DNA of 64,000 nt from Micromonospora marina (lineage in GTDB: Bacteria; Actinomycetota; Actinomycetes; Mycobacteriales; Micromonosporaceae): NCBI RefSeq assembly GCF_900091565.1, contig NZ_FMCV01000002.1, positions 62,001-126,000 on the forward strand, read 5' to 3'. Both the position numbers and the translations under genes were made by a program. Each line of letters starts with the position of its first letter. Positions within the stretch are counted from its first letter, which is position 1. The notes under the pieces were generated by a model. The model worked only from the letters and a program-made list of their open reading frames with translations. It ran no database searches and was not told the DNA's origin. Positions 34,813 through 43,940 of the stretch are shown one piece after another.

Positions 34813-34950
34813 GGCAACCATCCTGGCACCGGCCGTGCGCCCGGAGCGGGACAATCGCCGACTCCGCCGTTCCGCCCGCCACCCAGCGGCGGCCGGGAGC
34901 AGCCCGTACGGTGGTGGGGACGATGCCCGCACGGAGAACAGGGAGGGACG

Positions 34951-35160
34951 ATGGGTCAGCCCGACGAGGACTTCGCCCCCAGTGACCACCTCGCCCCGGA
35001 GGAGCGGGATCTGGAGGCCGAGCCGGCCGACGCGGTCGAGCAGGCCACCACGGTGACCGACGACACCGACGGCGAGCCGCACCGCGGCATGGAGGTCGAC
35101 GACTGGGACGCCATGGAGCAGGCCCGCGTCGTCACCGCCGACGAGGACGACTACCGCTGA
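34951..35160 (+). CDS. Small acidic protein of unknown function
   Basis: A 69-aa protein, strongly acidic (DEDF..., PEERDLEAEPADAVEQAT, ending ADEDDYR). It has no membrane or signal segment and is likely disordered. The start is ATG 34951 after GGGAGGGACG, a strong ribosome site. It resembles short acidic actinobacterial proteins annotated as DUF5709-like, but I cannot confirm that. It lies 56 bp before hen1. Confidence 0.65.
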   Translation: MGQPDEDFAPSDHLAPEERDLEAEPADAVEQATTVTDDTDGEPHRGMEVDDWDAMEQARVVTADEDDYR

Positions 35161-35216
35161 CCCGGCGCCCGGAAACCCCCGCGACAGGAACCAGGCGAGC
35201 ACGAGATCATCGATGA

Positions 35217-36716
35217 GTGCTGCTGACCCTGACCACGACCCACCGCCCGGCGACCGACCTCGGACACCTCCTGGTGAAGCATCCGGACCGCGTGCAGAGC
35301 TTCGACCTGCCCGCCGGTGCCGCGCATGTGTTCTACCCGGAGGCGGACGAGGCGCGCTGCACGGCGGCGCTGCTGGTCGAGGTCGATCCGCTCAAGCTGG
35401 GCGGCGGCCGCAGGAACCGGGCGCCGGAGGGCTTCGCGCTCGGGCAGTACGTCAACGACCGCCCGTACGCCGCCTCCAGTCTGCTCTCGTCCGCGCTGGC
35501 GAAGGTGTTCCGCTCCGCCCTGCGCGGCGAGTCGCGCGACCGTCCCGAGCTGGCCGCTAGCGCGATCCCGCTGACCGTACGGGTGCCGGTGCTGCGCTGC
35601 CGGGGCGGTGCCGAGCTGGCGGTACGGATCTTCGCCCCGCTGGGCTGGGCCGTGACCGCCGACCCGGTCCCGCTCGACGAGACGTACCCGGAGTGGGGTG
35701 ACAGCCGGTACGTCGATCTAACGCTCACCGGCACGCTGCGGCTCGCGGACGCCCTCAACCACCTGTACGTGCTGCTGCCGGTGCTCGACGACGCCAAGCA
35801 CTACTGGGTGGCGCCGGACGAGGTGGACAAGCTGCTGCGCGCCGGTGCGGGCTGGCTGGCCGGTCACCCGGAGCGGGGTCTGATCACGCGCCGCTACCTG
35901 GCGCACCGCCGGGCGCTCGCGGGCGAGGCGATGGCCCGCCTGACCGAGCTGCGGCTGGCCGACGAGCCGCCCGCCGACGACAGCATCGAGCCGTCCACGG
36001 AGGCCGGGGCGGCGGAGGACGTCCGCCGGGCCTCGCTGGCGGTACGGCGGCGGGAGGCGGTGCTCGCCGCGCTGCGGGACAGCGGCGCGAGCCGGGTGCT
36101 GGACCTCGGTTGTGGTGGCGGCGCGCTGCTCACCGCGCTCGTCGCCGACCGGCGGTTCACCGAGGTGGTGGGCGTCGACGTGTCCGACCGGTCGCTCGGC
36201 ATGGCGGCCCGGCGGCTGCGCCTGGACCGCCTTCCGGAGCGGCAGCGGGACCGGATCCGGCTGCGGCAGTCGGCGCTCACCTACCGGGACGACCGGCTCC
36301 GGGGGTACGACGCGGCGGTGCTGATGGAGGTCGTCGAGCACGTCGACCCGCCGCGCCTGCCGGCGCTGGAGGACGCGGTGTTCGGTCACGCCCGGCCGGG
36401 CACGGTGGTGGTGACGACGCCGAACGTGGAGTACAACGTGCGCTACGAGGGGCTCGGGCCGGGCCGGTTCCGGCACCCGGACCACCGGTTCGAGTGGACC
36501 CGGGCCGAGTTCGCCGCCTGGGTGGGCCGGGTGGCGGCGGCGCACGGCTACACGGCGGTGCTCGGCGGCGTCGGCGACGACGACCCGGAGGTGGGCACGC
36601 CGACCCAGATCGCGGTGCTGACGCGGGACGACCGCAACGAGCGGCCCGACCGCAACGACCGGGACGACCGCAACGAGAACACCGGCGACGACCGGAAGGA
36701 GGCGACGAACCGATGA
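35217..36716 (+). CDS. hen1: RNA 3'-terminal ribose 2'-O-methyltransferase Hen1
   Basis: Methylates the 2'-OH at the 3' end of cleaved RNA before Pnkp seals it, so that the repaired RNA resists repeat cleavage. Protein of 499 aa. The N-terminal half (residues 1-250, FDLPAGAAHVFYPEADEARC, FRSALRGESRDRPELAASA) is the bacterial Hen1 domain. The C-terminal methyltransferase has VLDLGCGGGALLTALV for SAM. EVVEHVDP and DHRFEWTRAEF supply the metal-binding E-x-x-E-H and His. The C-terminus carries a DRN-rich low-complexity tail (NERPDRNDRDDRNEN). It overlaps pnkp by 4 bp (ATGA). Confidence 0.94.
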   Translation: MLLTLTTTHRPATDLGHLLVKHPDRVQSFDLPAGAAHVFYPEADEARCTAALLVEVDPLKLGGGRRNRAPEGFALGQYVNDRPYAASSLLSSALAKVFRSALRGESRDRPELAASAIPLTVRVPVLRCRGGAELAVRIFAPLGWAVTADPVPLDETYPEWGDSRYVDLTLTGTLRLADALNHLYVLLPVLDDAKHYWVAPDEVDKLLRAGAGWLAGHPERGLITRRYLAHRRALAGEAMARLTELRLADEPPADDSIEPSTEAGAAEDVRRASLAVRRREAVLAALRDSGASRVLDLGCGGGALLTALVADRRFTEVVGVDVSDRSLGMAARRLRLDRLPERQRDRIRLRQSALTYRDDRLRGYDAAVLMEVVEHVDPPRLPALEDAVFGHARPGTVVVTTPNVEYNVRYEGLGPGRFRHPDHRFEWTRAEFAAWVGRVAAAHGYTAVLGGVGDDDPEVGTPTQIAVLTRDDRNERPDRNDRDDRNENTGDDRKEATNR

Positions 36717-39229
36717 CCGTCCTGGACATCCCCGAGCTGGCTCTGGTGGCGCTCGTCGGCGTCTCCGGCTCCGGCAAGTCGACGTTCGCCCGGCGGCACT
36801 TCGCGCCCAGCCAGGTGCTCTCCTCGGACACGTTCCGCGGCCTGGTGGCCGACGACGAGAACGACCAGTCCGCGTCCGCCGACGCGTTCGACGCGCTGCA
36901 CCACGTCGCCGCCATCCGGCTGCGGCGGGGACTGCTGACGGTGGTCGACGCGACGAACCTCCAGCCGCATGCCCGCGCCGGGCTGATCCGGGTGGCCCGC
37001 GAGCACGACGTGCTGCCGGTGGCGATCGTGCTGGACGTGCCGGAGGCGGTGGCCTGGGAGCGTACGGAGGCGCGCGCCGACCGGACGCACGGCCGTCAGG
37101 TGCTGGGCCGGATGCGCCGCGACCTGCGGCAGTCGTACGGGCGGCTGGCCCGCGAGGGTTTCCGCAAGGTGCACGTGCTGCGCGGGGTGGAGGAGATCGA
37201 CGCCGCGGAGATCCGCTTCGAGAAGCTGTTCAACGACCGGCGGGAGCTGACCGGTCCGTTCGACGTGGTCGGGGACGTGCACGGCTGCCGTACCGAGCTG
37301 GAGACGCTGCTGTCCCGGCTCGGCTACGTGCTGCGGCACGACGACGCGGGCCGCCCGGTGGACGCGGCGCACCCGTCGGGGCGTACCGCGGTGTTCGTCG
37401 GTGACCTGGTGGACCGCGGCCCGGACTCGCCGGGCGTGCTCCGCCTGGTGATGGGCATGGTGGCGGCCGGCCACGCGATCTGCGTGCCGGGTAACCACGA
37501 GCAGAAGCTGCTGCGCAAGCTGCGCGGCCGGGACGTCCGGCTCACCCACGGCCTGGCCGAGACGATGGAGCAGCTCGCCGCCGAGCCGCCGGAGTTCGTC
37601 GCCGAGGTGGAGACGTTCATCGACGGCCTGGTCAGCCACTTCGTGCTCGACGGCGGCCGGCTCGTGGTGGCGCACGCCGGGTTGAAGGAGGCGTACCACG
37701 GACGGGCGTCCGGCCGGGTGCGGTCGTTCGCGCTCTACGGCGAGACCACCGGCGAGACCGACGAGTACGGCCTGCCGGTGCGCTACCCGTGGGCGCGGGA
37801 CTACCGGGGTTCGGCGACGGTCGTGTACGGGCACACGCCGACGCCCGAGCCGGAGTGGGTGAACAACACCATCTGCCTGGACACCGGTTGCGTGTTCGGC
37901 GGGCGGCTCACCGCGCTGCGTTACCCGGAGAGGGAGCTGGTGGCCGTCCCGGCGGTGCAGGAGTGGTACGCCCCGGCCCGCCCGCTGGGCCCGGTCGCGC
38001 CGGCGCGGCCGGACACCGTGCTGGACCTGGCCGACGTGACCGGGCGGCGGCACCTCACCCACGCGTACGGGTCGCTGACGGTGCCGGCCGAGAACACCGC
38101 CGCCGCACTGGAGGTGATGAGCCGGTTCGCGGTCGACCCGGGCCGGTTGGTGTGGCTTCCGCCGACCATGGCGCCCTGCTCCACGTCGGCGGTGGACGGG
38201 TTCCTGGAGCATCCGGCCGAGGCGTTCGCCGACTACCGGGGGGCCGGTGTCGACCGGGTGGTCTGCGAGGAGAAGCACATGGGCTCGCGGGCGGTGGTGC
38301 TCGTGGAGCGGGAGCCGGGCCGCTTCGGCGGCGGGGTGGTGCACACCCGTACCGGGCGGCCGTTCTTCGATCCGCCGCTGCACGACGGGTTGCTGGCCCG
38401 GGTGCGCACCGCGGTCACCACCGCCGGCCTCTGGGCCGAGCTGGACACCGACTGGCTGCTGCTCGACACCGAGCTGCTGCCCTGGTCGGCGAAGGCGGGT
38501 GGGCTGATCCGCGAGCAGTACGCCGGGGTCGGCGCGGCCGGGCGGGCCGCGTTGCCGCCGGTGCTCGCCGCGCTGGACACCGCCGCCGGGCGCGGGCTGC
38601 CGGTGGCCGCGCTGCGCGACCGGATGGCGGGGCGGGCCGCGGAGGTCACCGCCTACTCGGCGGCCTACCGGGCGTACGTCCGGCCGACCGACGGGCTGCG
38701 CGGGGTGACCCTGGCGCCGTTCGCGGTGCTGGCCGGCGCCGGGGTGAGCTACGCCGACCGCGATCACGGCTGGCACCTGTCGCTGGCCGACCGGCTCTGC
38801 GCCGCCGATCCGGAGTTCTTCACCCAGACCCGGCGGCGGGTGGTGGACCTGGCCGACGAGTCGGCGGTGACGGACGCCACCGGGTGGTGGCTTGCGCTCA
38901 CCGCCGCCGGTGGCGAGGGCATGGTGGTCAAGCCGTACGCGGGCCTGGCCGCCCGGTCGCCGAAGGGTTCGCTGCTCCAGCCGGGGATCAAGTGCCGGGG
39001 GCGGGAGTACCTGCGGATTATCTACGGTCCCGGGTACACCGATCCGGCGCAGCTCGCCGCGTTGCGCCGCCGGTCGCTGGGCCGCAAGCGCGGGATGGCG
39101 CTGCGGGAGCACGGGCTGGGCCTGGCCGCGCTGGACGCGCTGGCCGAGGACGCGCCGCTCTGGCGCCGCCACGAGCTGGTGTTCGCGATCCTCGCCTGCG
39201 AGTCCGAACCGGTCGACCCCCGCCTCTGA
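36713..39229 (+). CDS. pnkp: Polynucleotide kinase-phosphatase(-ligase) Pnkp
   Basis: RNA end-healing and sealing enzyme of 838 aa with three domains. The 5'-kinase has P-loop GVSGSGKSTFARRHF at about residue 16. The metallophosphatase spans about residues 183-400: VVGDVHGC, FVGDLVDRGPDSPG, VPGNHEQK, YGHTPTPEP. The C-terminal ligase/adenylyltransferase has its nucleophilic Lys in VCEEKHMGSRAVVLV (about residue 521) and WWLALTAAGGEGMVVKPY. With Hen1 it repairs tRNA cut by ribotoxins. Start ATG 36713 overlaps the hen1 stop, showing tight coupling. Confidence 0.95.
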   Translation: MTVLDIPELALVALVGVSGSGKSTFARRHFAPSQVLSSDTFRGLVADDENDQSASADAFDALHHVAAIRLRRGLLTVVDATNLQPHARAGLIRVAREHDVLPVAIVLDVPEAVAWERTEARADRTHGRQVLGRMRRDLRQSYGRLAREGFRKVHVLRGVEEIDAAEIRFEKLFNDRRELTGPFDVVGDVHGCRTELETLLSRLGYVLRHDDAGRPVDAAHPSGRTAVFVGDLVDRGPDSPGVLRLVMGMVAAGHAICVPGNHEQKLLRKLRGRDVRLTHGLAETMEQLAAEPPEFVAEVETFIDGLVSHFVLDGGRLVVAHAGLKEAYHGRASGRVRSFALYGETTGETDEYGLPVRYPWARDYRGSATVVYGHTPTPEPEWVNNTICLDTGCVFGGRLTALRYPERELVAVPAVQEWYAPARPLGPVAPARPDTVLDLADVTGRRHLTHAYGSLTVPAENTAAALEVMSRFAVDPGRLVWLPPTMAPCSTSAVDGFLEHPAEAFADYRGAGVDRVVCEEKHMGSRAVVLVEREPGRFGGGVVHTRTGRPFFDPPLHDGLLARVRTAVTTAGLWAELDTDWLLLDTELLPWSAKAGGLIREQYAGVGAAGRAALPPVLAALDTAAGRGLPVAALRDRMAGRAAEVTAYSAAYRAYVRPTDGLRGVTLAPFAVLAGAGVSYADRDHGWHLSLADRLCAADPEFFTQTRRRVVDLADESAVTDATGWWLALTAAGGEGMVVKPYAGLAARSPKGSLLQPGIKCRGREYLRIIYGPGYTDPAQLAALRRRSLGRKRGMALREHGLGLAALDALAEDAPLWRRHELVFAILACESEPVDPRL

Positions 39230-39285
39230 CGACGACGTCCGGTCCGGCCGAAATGCCGGACCGGGCCGGGGTACCGTGTGTGGCC

Positions 39286-40092
39286 GTGAACACAGCAGAG
39301 AAGACCCGGATGTTCTCCGAGAGCGTGGCGCTGAACCCGCTCGATCCGAAGGACCTCATCCACACCTTCGGCATGGTCGGCGTCTGGGTGATCCTCTTCG
39401 CCGAGACCGGGCTGCTCGTCGGCTTCTTCTTCCCCGGCGACTCGCTGCTGTTCCTGGCCGGGGTGGCTGCCTCACCGGTGGCGGACGCCATCTTCGGCGA
39501 CGGCACCCGTGTGTCCCTGATCGGGCTGATGATCGGCGGTCCGCTCTGCGCCATCGTCGGCGCCCAGTTCGGGCACTGGCTCGGCGCCCGGTACGGCCGG
39601 CGCATGTTCGACAAGCCCAACTCCCGGCTGTTCAAGCGGGAGTACGTGGAGAAGGCGGAGTACTACTTCCAGAAGTTCGGCCCGGCGAAGGCAGTGGTGC
39701 TGGCCCGGTTCATCCCGATCGTGCGGACGTTCCTCAACCCGGTCGCCGGGGTGCTCGGCATGCCGGCGCGCCGGTTCTTCCTGTGGAACGTGGTGGGCGC
39801 GGTCCTCTGGGTGGACGGCATCCTGCTGGTCGGCTATCTGCTGGCCCGCCAGATCTACGACGCCATCGGCGACAAGATCGACAGGTACATCCTGCCGGTG
39901 GTCGCGCTGATCATCGTGATCTCGGTGATGCCGATCTTCTTCGAGTTCCTGCGCGACCGGCGGGCACGTAAGCGCGGCGAGGCGGTCGCCGTCATCACCG
40001 CGGCGACGTTGGCCGGCACCGTGGAGGCGGCCCGGGAGGGCATCGAGGGGCATCGTCCCGGGCACGGCGACGGTGGTCAGCACCGGCACTGA
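39286..40092 (+). CDS. DedA-family membrane protein
   Basis: Membrane protein of 268 aa. Family signatures are VILFAETGLLVGFFFPGDSL, GHWLGARYGRRMF and ARFIPIVRTFLNPVAGVLGM; further helices are LWNVVGAVLWVDGILLVGYL and LPVVALIIVISVMPIFFEFL. It likely recycles lipid carriers or affects envelope homeostasis. The start is GTG 39286 or ATG 39310. The C-terminal 40 residues are charged and His/Gly-rich. It is 56 bp after pnkp and ends before a good terminator. Confidence 0.88.
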   Translation: MNTAEKTRMFSESVALNPLDPKDLIHTFGMVGVWVILFAETGLLVGFFFPGDSLLFLAGVAASPVADAIFGDGTRVSLIGLMIGGPLCAIVGAQFGHWLGARYGRRMFDKPNSRLFKREYVEKAEYYFQKFGPAKAVVLARFIPIVRTFLNPVAGVLGMPARRFFLWNVVGAVLWVDGILLVGYLLARQIYDAIGDKIDRYILPVVALIIVISVMPIFFEFLRDRRARKRGEAVAVITAATLAGTVEAAREGIEGHRPGHGDGGQHRH

Positions 40093-40106
40093 GCACGTAC
40101 GGACGC

Positions 40107-40140
40107 CGAAGGCCGGCCCTCGGACGAGGACCGGCCTTCG
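40107..40140. terminator. Terminator between DedA and ArsR genes
   Basis: CGAAGGCCGG (40107-40116) pairs with CCGGCCTTCG (40131-40140). It lies 14 bp after the DedA stop, and the ArsR gene converges from the other side. The rest of 40141-40264 shows nothing. Confidence 0.72.
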
Positions 40141-40264
40141 ACAGCACTGCTCCAGCCGGGTCACACGGACGACGACAGCCGTCACCGTGCGCTGATGGCG
40201 CCACCCCTCGCACGCCACCGGTCACCCGGTCGGGACGACCCTCGGTCGGGTCGGCCCGAAGGTT

Positions 40265-40642
40265 TCAGCGAGCCTTCTTGGTGGCCCGCTTCCGCGGCGG
40301 GGTGAGCAGATCCGCGATCGTGGCGATCGCGGACGGCACCAGCCGGTAGTACGCCCAGACCCCGCGCTTCTCCCGCTCCAGCAAGCCGGCCTCGGTGAGG
40401 ATTCGCAGGTGGTGGCTGACCGTCGGCTGCGAGAGGCCGAGCGGCGCGGTGAGGTCACACACGCACGCCTCCCCCTCGGGAGCCGACTGGATCAGGCTGA
40501 GCAGCCGCAGCCGGGCGGGGTCCGCGAGGGCCTTGAGGACCCCCGCAAGCCGCTCGGCGTCGGCGCGTTCGATCGGCTCGCCGGCAAGCGGCGAGATCTG
40601 AGGCATGGTCATTTCAGCCAACGCAGTTCCCACGTATTCCAT
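40265..40642 (-). CDS. ArsR/SmtB-family regulator
   Basis: Winged-helix repressor of 125 aa. DNA-binding helices are seen in LSQPTVSHHLRILTEAGLLE, and RGVWAYYRLV forms the wing. GEACVCDLTAPLG carries the ELCVCDL-type Cys pair of metal- or arsenic-sensing members. The start is ATG 40642 or an internal ATG (MTMPQIS or MPQIS). No transporter or resistance gene is adjacent; it lies 57 bp after pyrE on the same strand. A short CTGC-N6-GCAG palindrome upstream is a possible operator. Confidence 0.88.
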   Translation of the reverse strand: MEYVGTALAEMTMPQISPLAGEPIERADAERLAGVLKALADPARLRLLSLIQSAPEGEACVCDLTAPLGLSQPTVSHHLRILTEAGLLEREKRGVWAYYRLVPSAIATIADLLTPPRKRATKKAR

Positions 40643-40699
40643 CCTTCCACCAGCAGCATCGATCCGCCTGCATATCAGCAGATCCGAATCGGCAAACTT

Positions 40700-41239
40700 T
40701 TACGCCACAAGGCCGAGGTCAGCCAACGTATAGGCCGCCCGATAGGGCAATCCGGCGGCTCGCACCGCGTCGCCGGCACCTCGATCAACAATAACCGCCA
40801 CACCCACCACCTCGGCCCCCGCCTCACGCAATGCCTCGACCGCCGTCAACACACTTCCACCTGTGGTGGAGGTGTCCTCGACCGCGAGCACCCGTCGCCC
40901 GGAGACGTCCGGCCCCTCGATCCGGCGCTGGAGACCGTGGGCTTTGCCCTCCTTGCGGACCACGAAGGCGTCGACCGCGCGGCCGGTGCCCGCCGAGGCG
41001 TGCAGCATGGCGGCGGCCACCGGATCGGCGCCCAGGGTCAGCCCACCGACCGCGTCGTACGCCCAGTCGGCGGTGAGGTCCCGCATGACCCGGCCGATCA
41101 ACGGAGCCGCCTCGTGATGGAGCGTGACGCGGCGCAGATCCACGTACCAGTCCGCCTCGCGGCCCGACGAGAGCACCACCCGGCCGTGCACCACAGCGAG
41201 GTCAGTGATGAATTTGCGCAGGTCGTCGTGGTCGCCCAT
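40700..41239 (-). CDS. pyrE: Orotate phosphoribosyltransferase
   Basis: Converts orotate and PRPP to OMP in pyrimidine synthesis; 179 aa. The PRPP-binding motif is VLAVEDTSTTGGSVLTAVEA. Orotate-binding features are FITDLAVVHGRVVLSSGREA and YDAVGGLTLGADPVAAAML. It begins at ATG 41239, and ArsR follows. It is away from other pyr genes, as in M. tuberculosis near clpB. Confidence 0.96.
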   Translation of the reverse strand: MGDHDDLRKFITDLAVVHGRVVLSSGREADWYVDLRRVTLHHEAAPLIGRVMRDLTADWAYDAVGGLTLGADPVAAAMLHASAGTGRAVDAFVVRKEGKAHGLQRRIEGPDVSGRRVLAVEDTSTTGGSVLTAVEALREAGAEVVGVAVIVDRGAGDAVRAAGLPYRAAYTLADLGLVA

Positions 41240-41353
41240 GGCTCAAGAGCGTACTTCGCGAGTCTGAGAGTCGTGTCTCGGGTGTGCCCCGGTCAACCCT
41301 GCGGGCGACCGACGGGTGGCGATGAGCGGCTACGCTGTGCGACTGTCCATCCC

Positions 41354-41373
41354 GGCCGGCCACCGGGCCGGCC
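41354..41373. terminator. GGCCGGCC hairpin at the SDR 3' end
   Basis: GGCCGGCC at 41354-41361 and 41366-41373, separated by 4 nt, form an 8-bp stem 20 bp downstream of the SDR stop. The rest of 41240-41393 holds the pyrE upstream region. Confidence 0.45.
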
Positions 41374-41393
41374 CGCGTACGGGCCGCCGCCGG

Positions 41394-42203
41394 TCAGCCG
41401 CGCTGCCGCCCGACCGCACCCCGGGTGTCCCGCCGGAAGCCGCGCAGCAGGCGCTTCGGCGCGTGTCGCAGCCCGGCCACCGCCACCTTGTACTTCCAGT
41501 CCGGGACACTCACGAACTTACCTTTATGCAGGTCACGGAGCCCTTCGGCGACCACATCGTCGGCCCGCAGCCAGGCCCAGGCGGGCAGGCGCGACATGTC
41601 GATGCCCGCTCGTTCGTGATTACCGGTCCGGGTGTAGCCGGGGCAGAGCGCCATCACGCGTACACCGAGCGGCGCGACGGACTGGCCGATCGATTCACTG
41701 AAATTCGTCACCCACGCCTTGCTGGCCGAGTACGTGGATCCCGGCATGGGGACGCCGAAGCCCGCAACGGAAGAGACATTTATCACTGCCCCGTGGCCTC
41801 GGTCGATCATCGGGTCGAGGGCGGCGTGGGTCAGACGCAGCACCGCGAGCACGTTGAGCCGGACCAGCCGCGCCTCGTCCGCCACCGGCGAGCGGACGAA
41901 CGACGTGTTCAGGCTGATGCCGGCGTTGTTGACGAGCAACTCGATCGGCGTACCGGCGATCAGCCGCTGTTCGACCGCCGCACAGCCGTCCTCGGTGGAC
42001 AGGTCGGCGGCTATCGTCTCCGCGTCGCCGCCGTGCCGGCCGGTCAGCTCGGCAGCCAGCGCGTCGAGCCGGGCGGCGTCCCGGGCCACCAGGACGAGAT
42101 CCCAGCCGTCGGCGGCGAGCCGGCGGGCGAACGCCTCGCCGATGCCCAGGCTGGCACCGGTGACCAGGGCGCGGCGCCGGGAGTGGTCGGTGTCACCGGT
42201 CAT
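41394..42203 (-). CDS. Short-chain dehydrogenase/reductase
   Basis: NAD(P)-dependent SDR of 269 aa. The Rossmann motif TGASLGIGEAFARRLA, LVNNAGIS, and catalytic Ser (NVSSVAGFG) and Tyr/Lys (STYSASKAW) are all present. The C-terminal LPAWAWLRADDVVAEGLRDL is typical of the DltE/YdfG-like group. Start ATG 42203, 7 nt after GGAGGA, overlaps the preceding membrane-protein stop by 4 bp. The substrate cannot be told. Confidence 0.92.
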   Translation of the reverse strand: MTGDTDHSRRRALVTGASLGIGEAFARRLAADGWDLVLVARDAARLDALAAELTGRHGGDAETIAADLSTEDGCAAVEQRLIAGTPIELLVNNAGISLNTSFVRSPVADEARLVRLNVLAVLRLTHAALDPMIDRGHGAVINVSSVAGFGVPMPGSTYSASKAWVTNFSESIGQSVAPLGVRVMALCPGYTRTGNHERAGIDMSRLPAWAWLRADDVVAEGLRDLHKGKFVSVPDWKYKVAVAGLRHAPKRLLRGFRRDTRGAVGRQRG

Positions 42204-42928
42204 CGGCGGTCCTCCGGCGGCGGCGGGAACCCACCCGGCGGCGGCACGGGTGGGACGGACGGGGGCGGGTTCAGGCCGGGTGGCGGTCCCCAGGGCGTCG
42301 GCCCGGCGGCGGTCGCGCCGGACACGGTCGAGCCGTAGCCGGACAGCCGCAGCGGCGCGGATCGGCGGCGCAGGAACGCGCCGGACGACGGCAGCGTGAG
42401 CAGCACGGCGACCACCAGGTAGCCGAGGATCTGCGCCACCGACAGCGTCGCGTTCACCGGGATCCACCACGACGGGTAGGCGTCGCCGACGAGCCCCAGC
42501 AGGTCGGCGGTGATCCGGTCGTCCGCGCCGAGCCGCAGCGGGGCGGCCCGCTGGCCGACCAGCACCGCCAGCCCGCAGCAACCGCAGAGCAGGCCCGTCC
42601 CGGCGACCACCCAGGTCGCCGTGCGGGCACCGGACCGGCCGGCGAGCAGACCGAGCGCGAGCCCGACGAGCAGCAGCGCGGCGAGCACGCCGAGCACGGC
42701 GGCCAGCACTGTGGAGCCGCGCAGCAGACCGGCCACCTGGTCGATGTCGCCGCCGGTCGCGCCGGTCCGCTCGGCCGCCGCATCCCGGAACCGGTCCACC
42801 GTGCCGCCGCCGACGGCCAGGTTGACCACCGCGTACGCCACGGCGCCGACCGCCATCACCGACAGCATCGCCGCCGCGGCGAGGACCGTGGCCGGCCGGC
42901 GGGGTGCGGCCCGATCGGGGTACGACAC
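42200..42928 (-). CDS. Membrane protein with Pro-rich tail
   Basis: Protein of 242 aa with four or five membrane helices, e.g. [60 protein letters not shown], and VAQILGYLVVAVLLTLP. The cytoplasmic tail is Pro-rich (PPPGLNPPPSVPPVPPPGG). It has the same plan as the next gene upstream (TM1, an amphipathic segment, two helices with a C-C-x-G motif, PSWW, a last helix, Pro tail), so the two are paralogues. The family has no known function. Start GTG 42928 after GGAGGG. Confidence 0.75.
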   Translation of the reverse strand: MSYPDRAAPRRPATVLAAAAMLSVMAVGAVAYAVVNLAVGGGTVDRFRDAAAERTGATGGDIDQVAGLLRGSTVLAAVLGVLAALLLVGLALGLLAGRSGARTATWVVAGTGLLCGCCGLAVLVGQRAAPLRLGADDRITADLLGLVGDAYPSWWIPVNATLSVAQILGYLVVAVLLTLPSSGAFLRRRSAPLRLSGYGSTVSGATAAGPTPWGPPPGLNPPPSVPPVPPPGGFPPPPEDRR

Positions 42929-43000
42929 GACTGATCCCTCCGGTAGGCGTCGGCTTGCAACCTACTCGGAGGGATCGTCGGCGTCGCTGCAATCCGGACG

Positions 43001-43753
43001 TCAACTTCCGGATGGCGGCTCCGGATCGCGGCGCTCACCCGGCTGATCGCCGGGCGCGGACGGCGGCTGACCACCCGGCGCGGACGGCGGAGTGCCGGGC
43101 GTCGGCGGATACGACGGGTACGCCGGATATCCCGGCTGGCCCGGGTGCGACGGGTACGCCGGGTAGGCGCCACCGGGCACCGGCGGCTCCCAGCCGGCCT
43201 TGGGCTTGCGGAAGAACTCGTTCGACTTCGGCAGCGCCAGCAGGATCAGCGCGGCCAGCAGGGCGAGCAGCGCGACCAGACCCAGCAGCAGGCTGACCGG
43301 GGTGTACCAGGACGGCAGCGCGTCCTCCATCCGGCGCTGGATCTCATCGGAGCTGGGCACGTCACCGGTGGTGCCGCCGCCCGTCATGCCGCCGGCGAGA
43401 CCACTCACCAGCCCACCGCCGGTGCAGCAGAACAGGATGCCGCCCAGCACCCAGGTGGTGATCCGGGCGCCGTTCTTGCCCCGGTTGTTCAGCAGCGCGA
43501 GAACGACGAGCCCGGCCGCGATCAACAGCGACACGACCGCCATGACGAGGCTGAACGCGTACGCGATGTCGGCGGCCCCCTCGGCCGAGGTGCCCGCGTA
43601 CGCCTCGGTGAGAACGTCGCGGATCGTGCCGACGACTGTCAGCGCCACGATCAGGTTCAGCACCTGGATCACGGCGACGAGGATGAGCAGCCAACTGGAG
43701 AGCGTCACCGTGCCGGGACGCGTGCGGGGCGGGGTGCCCGAAGCATCGACCAT
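43001..43753 (-). CDS. Membrane protein with Pro/Tyr-rich tail, paralogue of neighbour
   Basis: Protein of 250 aa. Helices are WLLILVAVIQVLNLIVALTV, YAFSLVMAVVSLLIAAGLVV, TWVLGGILFCCTGGGLVSGL, and LLLGLVALLALLAALILLAL. The tail repeats PAYPSHPGQPGYPAYPSYPP, then PSAPGGQPPSAPGDQPG. It matches the 42200-42928 protein in order of segments. Start ATG 43753 after AAGGGAG. The gap to the next gene is 72 bp, so they are probably co-transcribed. Confidence 0.75.
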   Translation of the reverse strand: MVDASGTPPRTRPGTVTLSSWLLILVAVIQVLNLIVALTVVGTIRDVLTEAYAGTSAEGAADIAYAFSLVMAVVSLLIAAGLVVLALLNNRGKNGARITTWVLGGILFCCTGGGLVSGLAGGMTGGGTTGDVPSSDEIQRRMEDALPSWYTPVSLLLGLVALLALLAALILLALPKSNEFFRKPKAGWEPPVPGGAYPAYPSHPGQPGYPAYPSYPPTPGTPPSAPGGQPPSAPGDQPGERRDPEPPSGS

Positions 43754-43820
43754 GATTCTCCCTTCCTGGATCAGATGCTCACCGTAGCGATCTTCCACCA
43801 GCTCAGCACGCCGGAACGGC

Positions 43821-43940
43821 TCACCTCCCGGCGGCGCGCCGCAACCGGCGGTGCTCGGCGGTCACCACGCCGAGCAGCACGAGATCGAGCGCGACGGCGG
43901 AGACCGCGCCGAACTGGTTCACCGTGAAGGTGAAGACCTG
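43821..43940 (-). other. Coding-like in-frame extension after the spermidine-synthase amber stop
   Basis: After the TAG at 43943-43941 the same frame continues for 39 codons: QVFTFTVNQFGAVSAVALDL, then VLLGVVTAEHRRLRRAAGR, then TGA. It contains a membrane-helix-like stretch and GC-rich third positions. It could be a readthrough extension, the remnant of a longer C-terminus, or a 33-aa ORF from the internal GTG. Confidence 0.4.

Noticed and set aside
40663..40690. ArsR operator CTGC-N6-GCAG
   Set aside because: The palindrome has only 4-bp arms and no second site, so it is too weak to list as a feature.
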